DNA from: Agrobacterium tumefaciens
GTDB lineage: Bacteria > Pseudomonadota > Alphaproteobacteria > Rhizobiales > Rhizobiaceae
NCBI GenBank assembly: GCA_017744915.1
Contig: JAGIAH010000001.1
Span: 434,001-498,000, forward strand
Length of the DNA: 64,000 nucleotides
Direction of reading: 5' to 3'
In this document: positions 1 through 8,172 of the stretch, in pieces
Layout: each line of letters begins with the position of its first letter
How positions within the stretch are numbered: the first letter of the stretch is position 1
The notes under the pieces: model-generated
Database searches by the model: none
Told to the model about the DNA's origin: nothing
Seen by the model: only the letters and a program-made list of their open reading frames with translations
Translations under genes and position numbers: made by a program

Positions 1-1289
1 GCAATGATTCCATGTGGGGCGACAGCTCCGTGAACGTGACGATGGCGGGCGGCACGGGCGACGATATTTATTATCTTTATTCCAGCATCAATCGCGCCGC
101 CGAAAACGCCGGTGAAGGCATCGATACCATCGATACCTGGATGAGCTATACCCTGCCGGACAATTTCGAGAACCTGCGGGTAACGGGTGACGGGCGTTAC
201 GCCTTCGGCAATTCGCTCGACAATATCATCACCGGCGGATCGGGCCGCCAGACAATCGATGGCGGGGCCGGCAACGACGTGTTGATCGGTGGTGGCGGGG
301 CCGACACCTTCGTCTTCACCAGCGGCAACGGCACCGATCTGATCACGGATTTCAGCGCCAATGACACGATCCGGCTCAATGGTTACGGCATCACATCCTT
401 CGACCAGCTTGTCGGCAATGCCACGCAGCAGGGCAGCGATCTGTGGCTGAATTTTTCGAATGGTGAAGCCATCGTTCTCGCCGGAACGACCGTAGACGAT
501 CTTCAGGCGGGTCAGTTCGAACTCAGCCTCGACCGATCGTCCCTCACCCAGACCTTCGCCGACGACTTCAACACGCTGTCGCTGCGCAGCGGCGATCAGG
601 GAACCTGGGACGCCAAATATTGGTGGGCGCCGGAAAAGGGAAGCTCGCTGACAACGAATGGTGAGGCGCAATGGTATATCAACCCCGCTTATGCCGGCAC
701 CTCGCAGGTCAATCCGTTCAGCGTCGACAACGGCGTGCTGACCATCACCGCCGAAGAGACCGCGCCGTCGATCGCCGATGAAGTCGAGGGTTACGACTAT
801 ACGTCGGGCATGCTGAATACCTATTCCTCTTTCAGCCAGACCTATGGTTATTTCGAAATACGCGCGGACATGCCGACCGATCGGGGCGCCTGGCCCGCCT
901 TCTGGCTTTTGCCGGAAAACGGCTCCTGGCCGCCGGAACTCGACGTCATCGAAATGCGCGGCCAGAATCCCAATACGCTCATCATGTCCGCCCATTCCAA
1001 CGCGACCGGCACGCAGACCTCGGTCATCAACAATGTCAGCGTACCGAGCACGGACGGGTTCCACACCTATGGCGTATTGTGGGATGCGGAACATATCACC
1101 TGGTATTTCGACGATGTCGCCGTCGCCCAGACGGATACGCCGGACGACATGCACGACCCCATGTACATGGTCGTCAATCTGGCCGTCGGCGGAACGGCGG
1201 GAACGCCATCGGCCAGTGATTTCAGCGACGGTTCGCAGATGATGATCGATTACATCAGGGCCTATTCGCTCTCCGACTGGGCCGCCTGA
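1..1289 (+). CDS. Secreted glycanase, RTX-like repeats plus GH16 domain (5' end outside window)
   Basis: The reading frame is open at the left edge, so the N-terminus is missing. The visible 428 residues begin with Ca2+-binding RTX-like repeats (GGTGDD, GGAGNDVLIGGGGADTF, roughly residues 15-105). A glycoside hydrolase family 16 domain follows from about residue 180 to the end. Its catalytic E-x-D-x-x-E motif is visible as ELDVIEM, with YGYFEIRADMP upstream as in laminarinase/lichenase-like enzymes. The combination of RTX repeats and GH16 matches ExsH, the endo-1,3-1,4-beta-glycanase of rhizobia that is exported by the PrsDE type I system and trims succinoglycan. ExsH identity is inferred from architecture; substrate specificity cannot be read here. 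A strong hairpin follows the stop. Confidence 0.85.
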   Translation, partial: NDSMWGDSSVNVTMAGGTGDDIYYLYSSINRAAENAGEGIDTIDTWMSYTLPDNFENLRVTGDGRYAFGNSLDNIITGGSGRQTIDGGAGNDVLIGGGGADTFVFTSGNGTDLITDFSANDTIRLNGYGITSFDQLVGNATQQGSDLWLNFSNGEAIVLAGTTVDDLQAGQFELSLDRSSLTQTFADDFNTLSLRSGDQGTWDAKYWWAPEKGSSLTTNGEAQWYINPAYAGTSQVNPFSVDNGVLTITAEETAPSIADEVEGYDYTSGMLNTYSSFSQTYGYFEIRADMPTDRGAWPAFWLLPENGSWPPELDVIEMRGQNPNTLIMSAHSNATGTQTSVINNVSVPSTDGFHTYGVLWDAEHITWYFDDVAVAQTDTPDDMHDPMYMVVNLAVGGTAGTPSASDFSDGSQMMIDYIRAYSLSDWAA

Positions 1290-1294
1290 AAAAA

Positions 1295-1321
1295 CGCCGG
1301 CAGCCTTCAGGGCTGCCGGCA
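1295..1321. terminator. Shared rho-independent terminator
   Basis: A 10-bp perfect stem (GCCGGCAGCC / GGCTGCCGGC) with a 5-base loop lies between two convergent genes. On the minus strand it is followed by six T residues, so it best serves the isomerase gene to the right; it may also stop the glycanase transcript. Confidence 0.7.
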
Positions 1322-1364
1322 TTCTAAATATCAGCCTATCTGAGCTGTAACCCGTCCAGGCCCG

Positions 1365-2279
1365 TCATTCTGCCGCAAGCTGCGTGCGTGCGGCGTTAAG
1401 CGACATCAGATGCCTTGCGGTTTGAAGGCTTGCGGGCTGCTCGGCGCGGTAACGGCGGCCGATTTCCATCATCAGCACGGTATCCGGCAGGAAGCTGAGT
1501 TCCGAGAAGACGTCCTGCCAGTCGATATCGCCCCAGCCGAGCGGCATATGCAGGTCGCCGATGCCGAGCGCCGTGCTTTCCTGCGGGAAATAGGCCTCAT
1601 AAAAGCCCTGCGGGCGACCGAAGGAATCGTGCACATGCAGATGGCCGGCAACCGGCGCCATGGCGCGAAGCTCGGCGCGGAAATCGAGGCCACGATAGGT
1701 GGATTCGAGATAGGCATGGCTGAAATCGATCAGCGCCACGACATTGTCGTGACCGACGGCCTTCACGGTCGCGGCAACCTCGGCCGGTGTCTGACGATAC
1801 TGGCCGGGTTCGGTGGAGAAGATGTTCTCAAGGGCGATACGCACGCCATAGGGCTTGCAGAATTCCGCGAGTTCGAAAAGGGCTTCCCGCTCACGGGCAT
1901 CGGCATCGGCCCGCTCGGCGATCTGGTCTGCGCGCAGCGCGCCGCTGTGCTGAACCAGAATGCCGGCGCCGATACGATCGCAGAGAACAGCAAGCGCCTT
2001 GGCCGCGTCGATCTGGTAACGGCACGTCACCGGATCCATGAAATTGGACGACACCAGACCGTGCACGGTGTAACGGAAGTCGAACTGCTTGGCGAGCGCC
2101 ACGAAACGCTCCGCGCGTTCCTCGATGATACGGCCGCCGGCGATCAGATCGAGGCTCGTCACGGCGATTTCCACGGTGTCGCAGCCAATATCGGCAAGCG
2201 CCGCCAGATCGCTTTCCAGCGTGGCCAGTTCGCCGTCATCCGAACTGGCGTTGAATCCGGTACCTATAAGATTGCTCAC
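1365..2279 (-). CDS. Sugar phosphate isomerase/epimerase, TIM-barrel (AP endonuclease 2 family)
   Basis: A 304-residue TIM-barrel protein of the xylose-isomerase-like/AP endonuclease 2 superfamily. Metal-ligand-type motifs are visible along the barrel: YTVHG, LVQHSG, IALENIF, ALIDFSHAYL, HLHVHDSFG and MMEIG. The Glu, His and Asp residues in them normally bind a divalent metal. Substrate is unknown; relatives act on inositol-derived or other keto sugars. I chose the GTG start (VSNLIGTGFN) because GGAG lies 8 bases upstream; an upstream in-frame ATG would have no such site. A 36-codon open frame ends 26 bases upstream on the same strand. Confidence 0.8.
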   Translation of the reverse strand: MSNLIGTGFNASSDDGELATLESDLAALADIGCDTVEIAVTSLDLIAGGRIIEERAERFVALAKQFDFRYTVHGLVSSNFMDPVTCRYQIDAAKALAVLCDRIGAGILVQHSGALRADQIAERADADAREREALFELAEFCKPYGVRIALENIFSTEPGQYRQTPAEVAATVKAVGHDNVVALIDFSHAYLESTYRGLDFRAELRAMAPVAGHLHVHDSFGRPQGFYEAYFPQESTALGIGDLHMPLGWGDIDWQDVFSELSFLPDTVLMMEIGRRYRAEQPASLQTARHLMSLNAARTQLAAE

Positions 2280-2305
2280 TTCGTCATCTCCAGGGCTAAA
2301 AAAGA

Positions 2306-2416
2306 TCATGCGAATTCGTGCGGCAGCGCAGCGCGCCATGCCGCATCGAAGAGGTCCGAGCGGTCGACGTAGATGTGCTCTACCCCGGCCGATACGACGT
2401 CATAAGGAAAGTCCAC
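2306..2416 (-). CDS. Possible small protein or gene remnant (36 aa)
   Basis: On the minus strand an open frame starting at GTG reads VDFPYDVVSAGVEHIYVDRS and ends LPHEFA at a TGA, 26 bases before the isomerase start. The same frame stays open upstream without a start codon for about 20 more codons until a TGA. The codons look coding and the C-terminus looks like a natural protein end, but there is no clear ribosome site. It may be a small partner of the isomerase, a leader, or the surviving 3' end of a lost gene. I do not recognise it. Confidence 0.3.
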   Translation of the reverse strand: MDFPYDVVSAGVEHIYVDRSDLFDAAWRAALPHEFA

Positions 2417-2687
2417 GGTCGTCGCCCGTAAAGAAGCTGGACCATGGTGATGCGTTTCCGTTGAAACCGATCACTCAATTAAGTTTCTTCATTTACAGCT
2501 TTATGACATTTTCGCGGGGCGAGGCTCGGAGGAGCGGCATCGTGAACGAATGCGCGGGAGGCCGGCGGTGGCTGGATTATGGACGCTCGGGTCCATTCAA
2601 GGGCGCATTATGGCCGCAAATTCTGTTGCCCGAAATGGCTGCGAACCCTGCCGGAACGCTTGAAATAGGGTCTTCCGGCGAGAGGCG
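2417..2687. other. Intergenic, no confident gene
   Basis: There is an AT-richer patch around 2470-2510, which could hold a minus-strand promoter for the isomerase. A plus-strand GTG frame (2542-2691, 49 codons) with GGAGGAG upstream exists but runs to the end of the convergent gene and looks incidental. Confidence 0.4.
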
Positions 2688-3032
2688 CTAACCGAGATTA
2701 TGCACCATGAAGTAGATCAGCCAGCAATGTGCGATCGCCAATATCGCCCAGGCCCATTTCGCGACCCTGATATCGGCATCGACAACCCCGTTGCGAATAT
2801 CGGCCCTGCCGGGGTTATCTTCCCCGACGCGTTGGTCCGGGGCGGGAGACGCGGGCGATGCACTGGAAGCCGGCTCGCTGACAACATACAGCCTGTCGTT
2901 GCGCACGGGCGGATGCAGCTCATCGACAACGCTCTCCACCTCGGAAAGCGCATCCTCGCCGGAAGCGCAGTTCACCGCCATAAGCCGCGATGACACCCCC
3001 CTGTTACGCATGTTACCTTGATTGGGCATCAT
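2688..3032 (-). CDS. Hypothetical protein with C-terminal membrane anchor
   Basis: A 114-residue protein I do not recognise. The first two thirds are polar and acidic with a Ser/Ala/Pro-rich linker (SEPASSASPASPAPDQ). The last 25 residues form one hydrophobic helix (VAKWAWAILAIAHCWLIYFM), so it looks like a tail-anchored inner-membrane protein with its bulk in the cytoplasm. The start is uncertain: ATG at 3032 has GGAAAA upstream, and a second ATG at 3011 has AAGG at good spacing. Its 3' end abuts an intergenic region with no clear partner gene. Confidence 0.5.
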   Translation of the reverse strand: MMPNQGNMRNRGVSSRLMAVNCASGEDALSEVESVVDELHPPVRNDRLYVVSEPASSASPASPAPDQRVGEDNPGRADIRNGVVDADIRVAKWAWAILAIAHCWLIYFMVHNLG

Positions 3033-3179
3033 AATTTTCCAAACAATAAAAATAAAAAATTCCCCAGTCTCTCCCGATAAAGCAGTGCTTTGCCGGCCAT
3101 GCCGCAACAGGCGCGGCTCCACCGCGCTCATCGCTCATTCCCCATGCCTTCGCGCATCCTGACGCAAAGGGCCCCGCTC

Positions 3180-3671
3180 TCAGGGCGTCAGAACACCCGG
3201 CAAATCACGCTTGCCCGCGTAAGGTTTCGCCTCCCGCTGGATCAGGAAGACGGATTTTTCCACCGGCAGCGGCTCGATTGTCCGGTAACGCTGAAACCTT
3301 CTGGAATATTCGAAGCGGATGAGCCTGTCGTCGAACTTCCCTGCCAGAACGCGATAGCCGTTGACGAACTCGTTGAGGATTTCCAGCTCTTCTCCCCATA
3401 CCCAGCCGCCATAGGACGTCCCTTCATTCGAACGCAGCACGATCTCGAAAAAATGCCCGCCCGCCACCAGCGGCATGCGGAAGAGAATATCGAGACTGTC
3501 CTCGTCTTCCTCGTCACCTTTCTCCACCGACAGCCTGGCATGGGCGACCTTCGCGTGGACCAGCGCCGAAACCGGATAAAAGGGCCGGCCCTTGAACCAC
3601 ATGAATTCGCTGACCGCGTATCCGACATCATCGGCACGCTGGTAAGGTTCGATACGCGGCTCGAACGCCAT
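3180..3671 (-). CDS. Hypothetical protein (163 aa)
   Basis: An unrecognised soluble protein of about 163 residues, rich in aromatic and charged residues (FKGRPFYPVSALVHAKV; SYGGWVWGEELEILNEFV). No signal peptide or membrane segment is visible. I placed the start at ATG 3671, with GGAAG five bases upstream; a GTG 51 bases further upstream is in frame but has no ribosome site. It is divergent from the regulator of the YcaO/TfuA block, so the space between 3672 and 3868 may hold promoters for both. Function is not inferred. Confidence 0.55.
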   Translation of the reverse strand: MAFEPRIEPYQRADDVGYAVSEFMWFKGRPFYPVSALVHAKVAHARLSVEKGDEEDEDSLDILFRMPLVAGGHFFEIVLRSNEGTSYGGWVWGEELEILNEFVNGYRVLAGKFDDRLIRFEYSRRFQRYRTIEPLPVEKSVFLIQREAKPYAGKRDLPGVLTP

Positions 3672-3810
3672 GTAGCTTCCGTTAAACGCTATCACTGTCG
3701 AAAATTCCCGATGCCTGCCCACCGCATGTCCGCTGTTTTCCGCCCGTCATTCATGCTTCTGTTTCCGACAATAGGCAGGGCCGCGTCACACCAGCGTCAA
3801 ATGGAACGCT

Positions 3811-3858
3811 ATGATGACTTTCAATTTTCCGGGCACGTTGTTAGATGATGATTCATGA
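3811..3858 (+). CDS. Possible 15-aa leader ORF before the regulator
   Basis: An ATG preceded by GGAACG opens a 15-codon frame reading MMTFNFPGTLLDDDS. Its TGA sits inside ATGAGGGG, and that GAGGGG is the apparent ribosome site for the regulator start at 3869. Such an arrangement would couple translation of the two frames. No proof that it is translated can be seen. Confidence 0.3.
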   Translation: MMTFNFPGTLLDDDS

Positions 3859-3868
3859 GGGGATGAAC

Positions 3869-5797
3869 GTGGCTGGGAACGCTGAACTGATACCGATCCG
3901 GCTTTTTGGCACCCCGCGCTGTGATGCGGTGCGGGAAGCGTTTTTCCCGTCCAAGGGCTTTGCCCTCACCGCCGCCCTGATCCTTGCCCCGAACCAGTCG
4001 CTTTCTCGCCAGCACGCCGCGTCGCTGCTGTGGGAAAATGTCGAGCAGAAGCGGGCTCTCGGCAATTTGCGGCAGCTCATCCTGCGCCTGCAGAAACTTC
4101 CCAATGAGGACGAGGCCATCCTTCTGACCGAAGGAAACGATCTGAAGGCCGGAAAGCTGGCACAGCGCACTGATCTTGCTATCTTCCTTGCCGGCGCAAG
4201 AGCTGAAGACCCGATGCAGCGGCTCAACGCGCTGCTCGAATTCGGCGGCGATCTGCTGGAGGGGCTCGAGGCCGGGCAGGATCACCTTTACCTGTGGCTG
4301 CTTTCGGAACGCCGCCGTCTGAAAGACCTGTTCTTTTCAAGCTATACCCAGCTTCTGGAGGAATTGACGCGGTTCGGCCGCGCGAGTTCCAACGACATCG
4401 CCAGACTGGCCGAATGCGCCTGCAAGATCGAGCCGGAGCGCGAGGAAACCTACCGCGCGGCCATGGCCGCCTATGCCCGGATAGGCAATATCAGCGCCTG
4501 CGAAGGCATGTACCAGCTTCTGATGGAGCAGCTCCGCCAGGAGGCCCGCGCACCCGAGCCGGAAACCGTGGCCCTAAGGCGACGCATACAAAGCCTGGCC
4601 GCAACGATAGCGACCCCCGCCGAGCCGGAAGAAGGCAACCGCCGAAAAACCCTGACAAAACCGCGCGTCGCATTCGTGCGCCCGGCCAGGGTCGATGGGC
4701 AGCCGGTCTCGCCGGTGATGCATGCCTTCGTTGAGGATGTCGCCAACAGCCTCGTCCGATACCGCACCTTCACCGTGCTTTCGCCGCACAGCACCTTTGC
4801 CCTGGCGCATGACCGGGCCGACGACAGCTACGCCATGCTGCGGGCAGATTACCGCATCATGTCAGCCGTGTTCGATGACACCCGCATGTCGGTTGCGCTG
4901 ATCGAGGAGGCGAGCGGTGAAATCGTCTGGTCGCTGGAGGCGGTCCTGACCGAGCGGCAGATTCACGCCGCCTTCCGGCTGCTGTCCAAACAGGTGGCGG
5001 CAGCGCTTGCCCGCGAAATCGAGCGGCTTCAGGTGGAGCCCGACCGTAACCATAGCGGCGAGGCCTACCGGCAATTGCTGGAGGGCCAGCAGCTTCTGCG
5101 CGGCAAATGCGACCTGCCGCTTCTCAGAAGAGCCCGTTCGATGTTCCGTAAGGCCGTCGACCTCGACCACAGCATGGCGGTCGCCCGCGCCCGGGTGGCG
5201 CAGAGCCTGCAGCTGGAATGGCTGATGCTGGGCGGCAATGATCCCCACCTGTTGCACCGCGCCAAGGCAGAGGCCGATGCCTCCGTCGAGATCGATCCGG
5301 CGCTTGGCGTCGGCCACTGGATGTGCGCGGTGGTGGCGCTCTACCAGCGGGATTTTGACATATCCGCCGAAAAATTCTTCGAGGCGGAGGCGCTGGCGCC
5401 CAACTCCGCCGATCTGCTGCTTCAGCATGCCGATGCGCTTGCCCATTTCGGCGAGGCGGAAATCGCCTGGGAGAAGTTTCAGCAGGCCATCGACGTCAAC
5501 CCGCTGGCCCCGGATATCTATTGGTGGGCCGGCGCCAGCATCGCGTTCAAGCGTCAGGATTACGGCACGGCAGTGGAACTGTGCGGGCGGATGGAAAATG
5601 ACGAGCCTGCGCTGCGTGTCCTTACCGCAAGCCACGCCCTGCATGGAGATTTGGCCGCCGCCCGGGAAAGTGGCAGCAGGCTTCAGGAAAACTATCCGGG
5701 CATGACGGCGAGGGAGATCAGCAGCCTGTCTCCGGACCGCGACCCGATAGCGAATGAAAAATTTTATCACGCACTTCGATTAGCTGGGATCAAATAG
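3869..5797 (+). CDS. BTAD/TPR transcriptional regulator of the YcaO-TfuA block
   Basis: A large (about 642 aa) regulator-like protein. The N-terminal part (IPIRLFGTPRCDAV to about residue 95) resembles the winged-helix start of SARP/LuxR-type BTAD regulators (LAPNQSLSRQHAASLLWEN). A bacterial transcriptional activator domain follows to about residue 240. The middle (from KPRVAFVRPARVDG) resembles the TolB/FlgO-like domain found in similar regulators. TPR-like helices fill about residues 400-560 (ARVAQSLQLEWL; AEKFFEAEALAPNSADLLLQHA). The GTG start has GAGGGG six bases upstream; ATGs at 3845 and 3863 are alternatives. The next gene begins 8 bases after its stop, suggesting one operon. Role as local regulator is inferred from position. 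Confidence 0.7.
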   Translation: MAGNAELIPIRLFGTPRCDAVREAFFPSKGFALTAALILAPNQSLSRQHAASLLWENVEQKRALGNLRQLILRLQKLPNEDEAILLTEGNDLKAGKLAQRTDLAIFLAGARAEDPMQRLNALLEFGGDLLEGLEAGQDHLYLWLLSERRRLKDLFFSSYTQLLEELTRFGRASSNDIARLAECACKIEPEREETYRAAMAAYARIGNISACEGMYQLLMEQLRQEARAPEPETVALRRRIQSLAATIATPAEPEEGNRRKTLTKPRVAFVRPARVDGQPVSPVMHAFVEDVANSLVRYRTFTVLSPHSTFALAHDRADDSYAMLRADYRIMSAVFDDTRMSVALIEEASGEIVWSLEAVLTERQIHAAFRLLSKQVAAALAREIERLQVEPDRNHSGEAYRQLLEGQQLLRGKCDLPLLRRARSMFRKAVDLDHSMAVARARVAQSLQLEWLMLGGNDPHLLHRAKAEADASVEIDPALGVGHWMCAVVALYQRDFDISAEKFFEAEALAPNSADLLLQHADALAHFGEAEIAWEKFQQAIDVNPLAPDIYWWAGASIAFKRQDYGTAVELCGRMENDEPALRVLTASHALHGDLAAARESGSRLQENYPGMTAREISSLSPDRDPIANEKFYHALRLAGIK

Positions 5798-5805
5798 GAG
5801 ACACT

Positions 5806-6234
5806 ATGTCCTCGCATTTCTTTATCGTCGGAAAAAAGGGTTTTGGCGTTCTTTTCATTCGTACGGCGCCGCTTCGGGTCGCGTCGGTATCGCATGAGAC
5901 GATTGCCGCCTATGAAGCCAACCATCCGGGCGTGGATGGCTATGCCCGTGTGGCCGCAGCCGCAAAATCCATGCTCGTTCGCCAGGACGGCCAGCCCGAG
6001 GCGGAACTGGATCAGGTGCAGATCCAGGGCATCGAGGCTCTCGTCGCCGGTGGCGCCGTGGTTTCCGAAGCCGATTTTGCCTTCATCGGCGAAGTGGTCG
6101 ACGCCGGCTGGGATTTCAACCGCATGGTGCAGGCGCCGATCGAAGCGGCCCTGAAGGCTGTCGGTCCGGCGGGTTCCGTCACCGGCGAGCTGTTCGACGC
6201 CATCCTTGCCGACGACAGCAACACGGCACGCTGA
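5806..6234 (+). CDS. Unknown 142-aa protein, candidate precursor or partner of YcaO/TfuA
   Basis: The start is well supported: GGAGACACT directly precedes ATG. The protein (MSSHFFIVGKKGFGVLFIRT at its N-terminus, ending ILADDSNTAR) has no cysteine, one tryptophan, no signal peptide and no membrane helix. It is Ala/Val/Glu-rich and mostly helical in look. I recognise no family. It sits 8 bases after the regulator and just before the YcaO gene. In RiPP operons that position often holds the precursor peptide, but 142 residues is long and no obvious core or leader cleavage site is visible; it could equally be a binding or scaffold protein. An Arg at the extreme C-terminus is notable beside a deiminase gene. 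Function is unknown. Confidence 0.6.
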   Translation: MSSHFFIVGKKGFGVLFIRTAPLRVASVSHETIAAYEANHPGVDGYARVAAAAKSMLVRQDGQPEAELDQVQIQGIEALVAGGAVVSEADFAFIGEVVDAGWDFNRMVQAPIEAALKAVGPAGSVTGELFDAILADDSNTAR

Positions 6235-6271
6235 TCGCGGTCCCGCTGCCTTGACCGGCGCCGATGCTCCC

Positions 6272-7468
6272 ATGTCAGCGCCGCCGGCAAGGCGTGCAGA
6301 CGCTTCATTCTTCGATCCCGGACTGCTTCGGCGGTTCGGGATTACCCGCGTCGGCGATGTGACCGGTCTCGATATTATCGGCATCCCCGTCTGGTTCGCG
6401 GTCCGGCCCAATTCGCGCGGTTTGTCGGTATCGCAGGGCAAGGGCCTTTTTGCGGAACAGGCCCGGCTATCGGCGATCATGGAGGCGATCGAAGGCGCTG
6501 TCGCCGAAGACACCCGCAGACATATCGCCGCTTTCGGCTCCATCGACGAGATGCGCAACAAGGGCGCTCCCCTCATTCCCTTCGAAACCGTCGGTCGGAT
6601 CGATCCCGATGCTCTCGATCAACTGAAGGAACGCGCCTGGGTGAAGGGAACTTCCATTCGCCGCCAGCAGGAGGTCCTTGCCCCTTACGAACTCGTCGGC
6701 ATGGATTTCCGCGCGGATTTCCCGTGGGACCGGCAGGCTTTCCGCATGAGCTCCCAGGGCCTCGCGGCCGGGTTCGACCATGACCATGCGGTTTTCCATG
6801 CGCTGCTCGAACTCATCGAAAACGATGCCTGCTTTCTCGTCGACACCTTCGAGACCCGCACCCTCGCACCACAACCGCTTCTCCTTGCGGCGGGCGTCGC
6901 CCCATCCTTCGACGACCTCATTCGGCGCCTTTCGGATATCGGCCTGCCGCCCTCATTTTTCGACCTGACGAATGCGCTCGGCGTGCCGGTGGTGATGGCG
7001 AGCCTGCCCCGGTCGCTTCAGGCTGAAGACGGGCCGGCCACCCGCAGCGCCGCAGGCGCCGCCTGCCGTCCAAGCACCCATGCCGCCGCTATGGCTGCGC
7101 TGCTGGAGGCGATCCAGTCGCGGCTGACCGATATCAGCGGCGCAAGGGACGATCTCTCCCCGCTCCGCTACCGGCGGGATATGTTTGCGGCACGGCCTGC
7201 CGCCGCCGGCTTGCGGCCGGTGGAACCGCTTCCGGCCGGCCTCGACTTTACGGCGCCCGGCAATATGTCCCTGCCGTCCTGGCACCGGCTTGCGGAGCAC
7301 CTCTTCGCCTGCGGTATCGAGGATGTCTATGTCTTTCCGCTGGAAACGGAGGTCTCTGGCCTGCATGTCGTGCGGGTTCTGGCAAGCGGCCTCGCCCCGG
7401 CGGGCGGCGGCCTGCAACACATCTCGCCGCGCACGCTCGATCATCTGCTGAACCTTGGGGGTACTTGA
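6272..7468 (+). CDS. YcaO-family cyclodehydratase/thioamide-forming enzyme
   Basis: A 398-residue YcaO-fold ATP-dependent enzyme. The nucleotide-binding signature is visible: SVSQGKG at about residues 52-58, then EAIEGA at 71-76. A second motif follows, SSQGLAAG (160-167) with HALLELIENDA (176-186). Near the C-terminus there is EAIQSRLTDISGARDDL. YcaO proteins phosphorylate a backbone amide of a peptide to form azolines, thioamides or amidines; those paired with TfuA usually make thioamides. The C-terminus lacks the Pro-rich tail of azoline-forming members. The ATG at 6272 lacks a good ribosome site; in-frame TTGs at 6251 and 6206 are possible. Its stop overlaps the TfuA start (TGATG). Substrate is inferred to be a ribosomal peptide. 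Confidence 0.85.
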   Translation: MSAPPARRADASFFDPGLLRRFGITRVGDVTGLDIIGIPVWFAVRPNSRGLSVSQGKGLFAEQARLSAIMEAIEGAVAEDTRRHIAAFGSIDEMRNKGAPLIPFETVGRIDPDALDQLKERAWVKGTSIRRQQEVLAPYELVGMDFRADFPWDRQAFRMSSQGLAAGFDHDHAVFHALLELIENDACFLVDTFETRTLAPQPLLLAAGVAPSFDDLIRRLSDIGLPPSFFDLTNALGVPVVMASLPRSLQAEDGPATRSAAGAACRPSTHAAAMAALLEAIQSRLTDISGARDDLSPLRYRRDMFAARPAAAGLRPVEPLPAGLDFTAPGNMSLPSWHRLAEHLFACGIEDVYVFPLETEVSGLHVVRVLASGLAPAGGGLQHISPRTLDHLLNLGGT

Positions 7469-8172
7469 TGAAACCGGTGGTTTTTGCAGGCCCCTCCATC
7501 CACGGCGAACTTATATCCGGGCTCGATCTTCGCGGACCGGCCGCCTGCGGCGATATTTTCGATGCGGTCCGGCAAGGCGTCCCGGCAATCGGGCTGATCG
7601 ACGGTCTTTATGGCGATTGCGCCGCCGTCTGGCATAAGGAAATCCTGTTTGCGCTGTCGAGCGGCGTCACCGTTTTCGGTGCCGCCAGCATGGGTGCGCT
7701 GAGGGCGGCGGAATGCGCCGCCTTCGGCATGATCGGCATTGGCGATATCTTCGAGGCCTATCGCGACGGGCGCCGGTTTTCCGATGCCGATGTGGCGGTG
7801 AGCCACGCACCCGGCGAGCTCGGCTACCGCCCGCTGACAATCGCACTGGTCGATGCCGAGGCGACGCTCGCCGCCTGCCGTGGCTTGGTCACGCCCGAAG
7901 AATTCGACGCGCTCGCGCTTGCCGCCGGCACCCTGCATTTTACCCGCAGAACATGGCGCGCCATCGCCGCTGAAGCGGGTCTCGGCCCTGCGACGGCCAA
8001 TCTGCTCGCCGCGCATGCCGTGTCCGTCAAACGAAAGGATGCGGCCAGACTTCTGGCGGCGCTGACAGGCGAGACAGCACCATCCACGCCGCCGCAATCA
8101 TGGAAGCTGCAAAACACCATGTTTTTCCAGCAACTGGCCACGCGGCGGATGGCCGGGGAAAAAACCTCTTGA
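7468..8172 (+). CDS. TfuA-like protein
   Basis: A 234-residue TfuA-like protein. The conserved core is clear: VVFAGPSIHG at the N-terminus, IGLIDGLYGDCAAVWHKEIL around 40-60, then FGAASMGALRAAECAAFGM at about 71-90, and IFEAYRDGRRFSDADVAVSHA after it. TfuA was first named from the trifolitoxin operon of Rhizobium and partners YcaO in thioamide formation, thought to handle the sulfur donor or help recruit it. The ATG overlaps the YcaO stop codon and GGGGGT lies upstream, so the pair is translationally coupled, as is usual for YcaO-TfuA pairs. Confidence 0.88.
   Translation: MKPVVFAGPSIHGELISGLDLRGPAACGDIFDAVRQGVPAIGLIDGLYGDCAAVWHKEILFALSSGVTVFGAASMGALRAAECAAFGMIGIGDIFEAYRDGRRFSDADVAVSHAPGELGYRPLTIALVDAEATLAACRGLVTPEEFDALALAAGTLHFTRRTWRAIAAEAGLGPATANLLAAHAVSVKRKDAARLLAALTGETAPSTPPQSWKLQNTMFFQQLATRRMAGEKTS

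Noticed and set aside
2542-2691. Possible 49-codon plus-strand gene with GGAGGAG upstream
   Set aside because: Ribosome site is plausible, but composition is not convincing and its end runs into the convergent gene's stop; kept only as a note.
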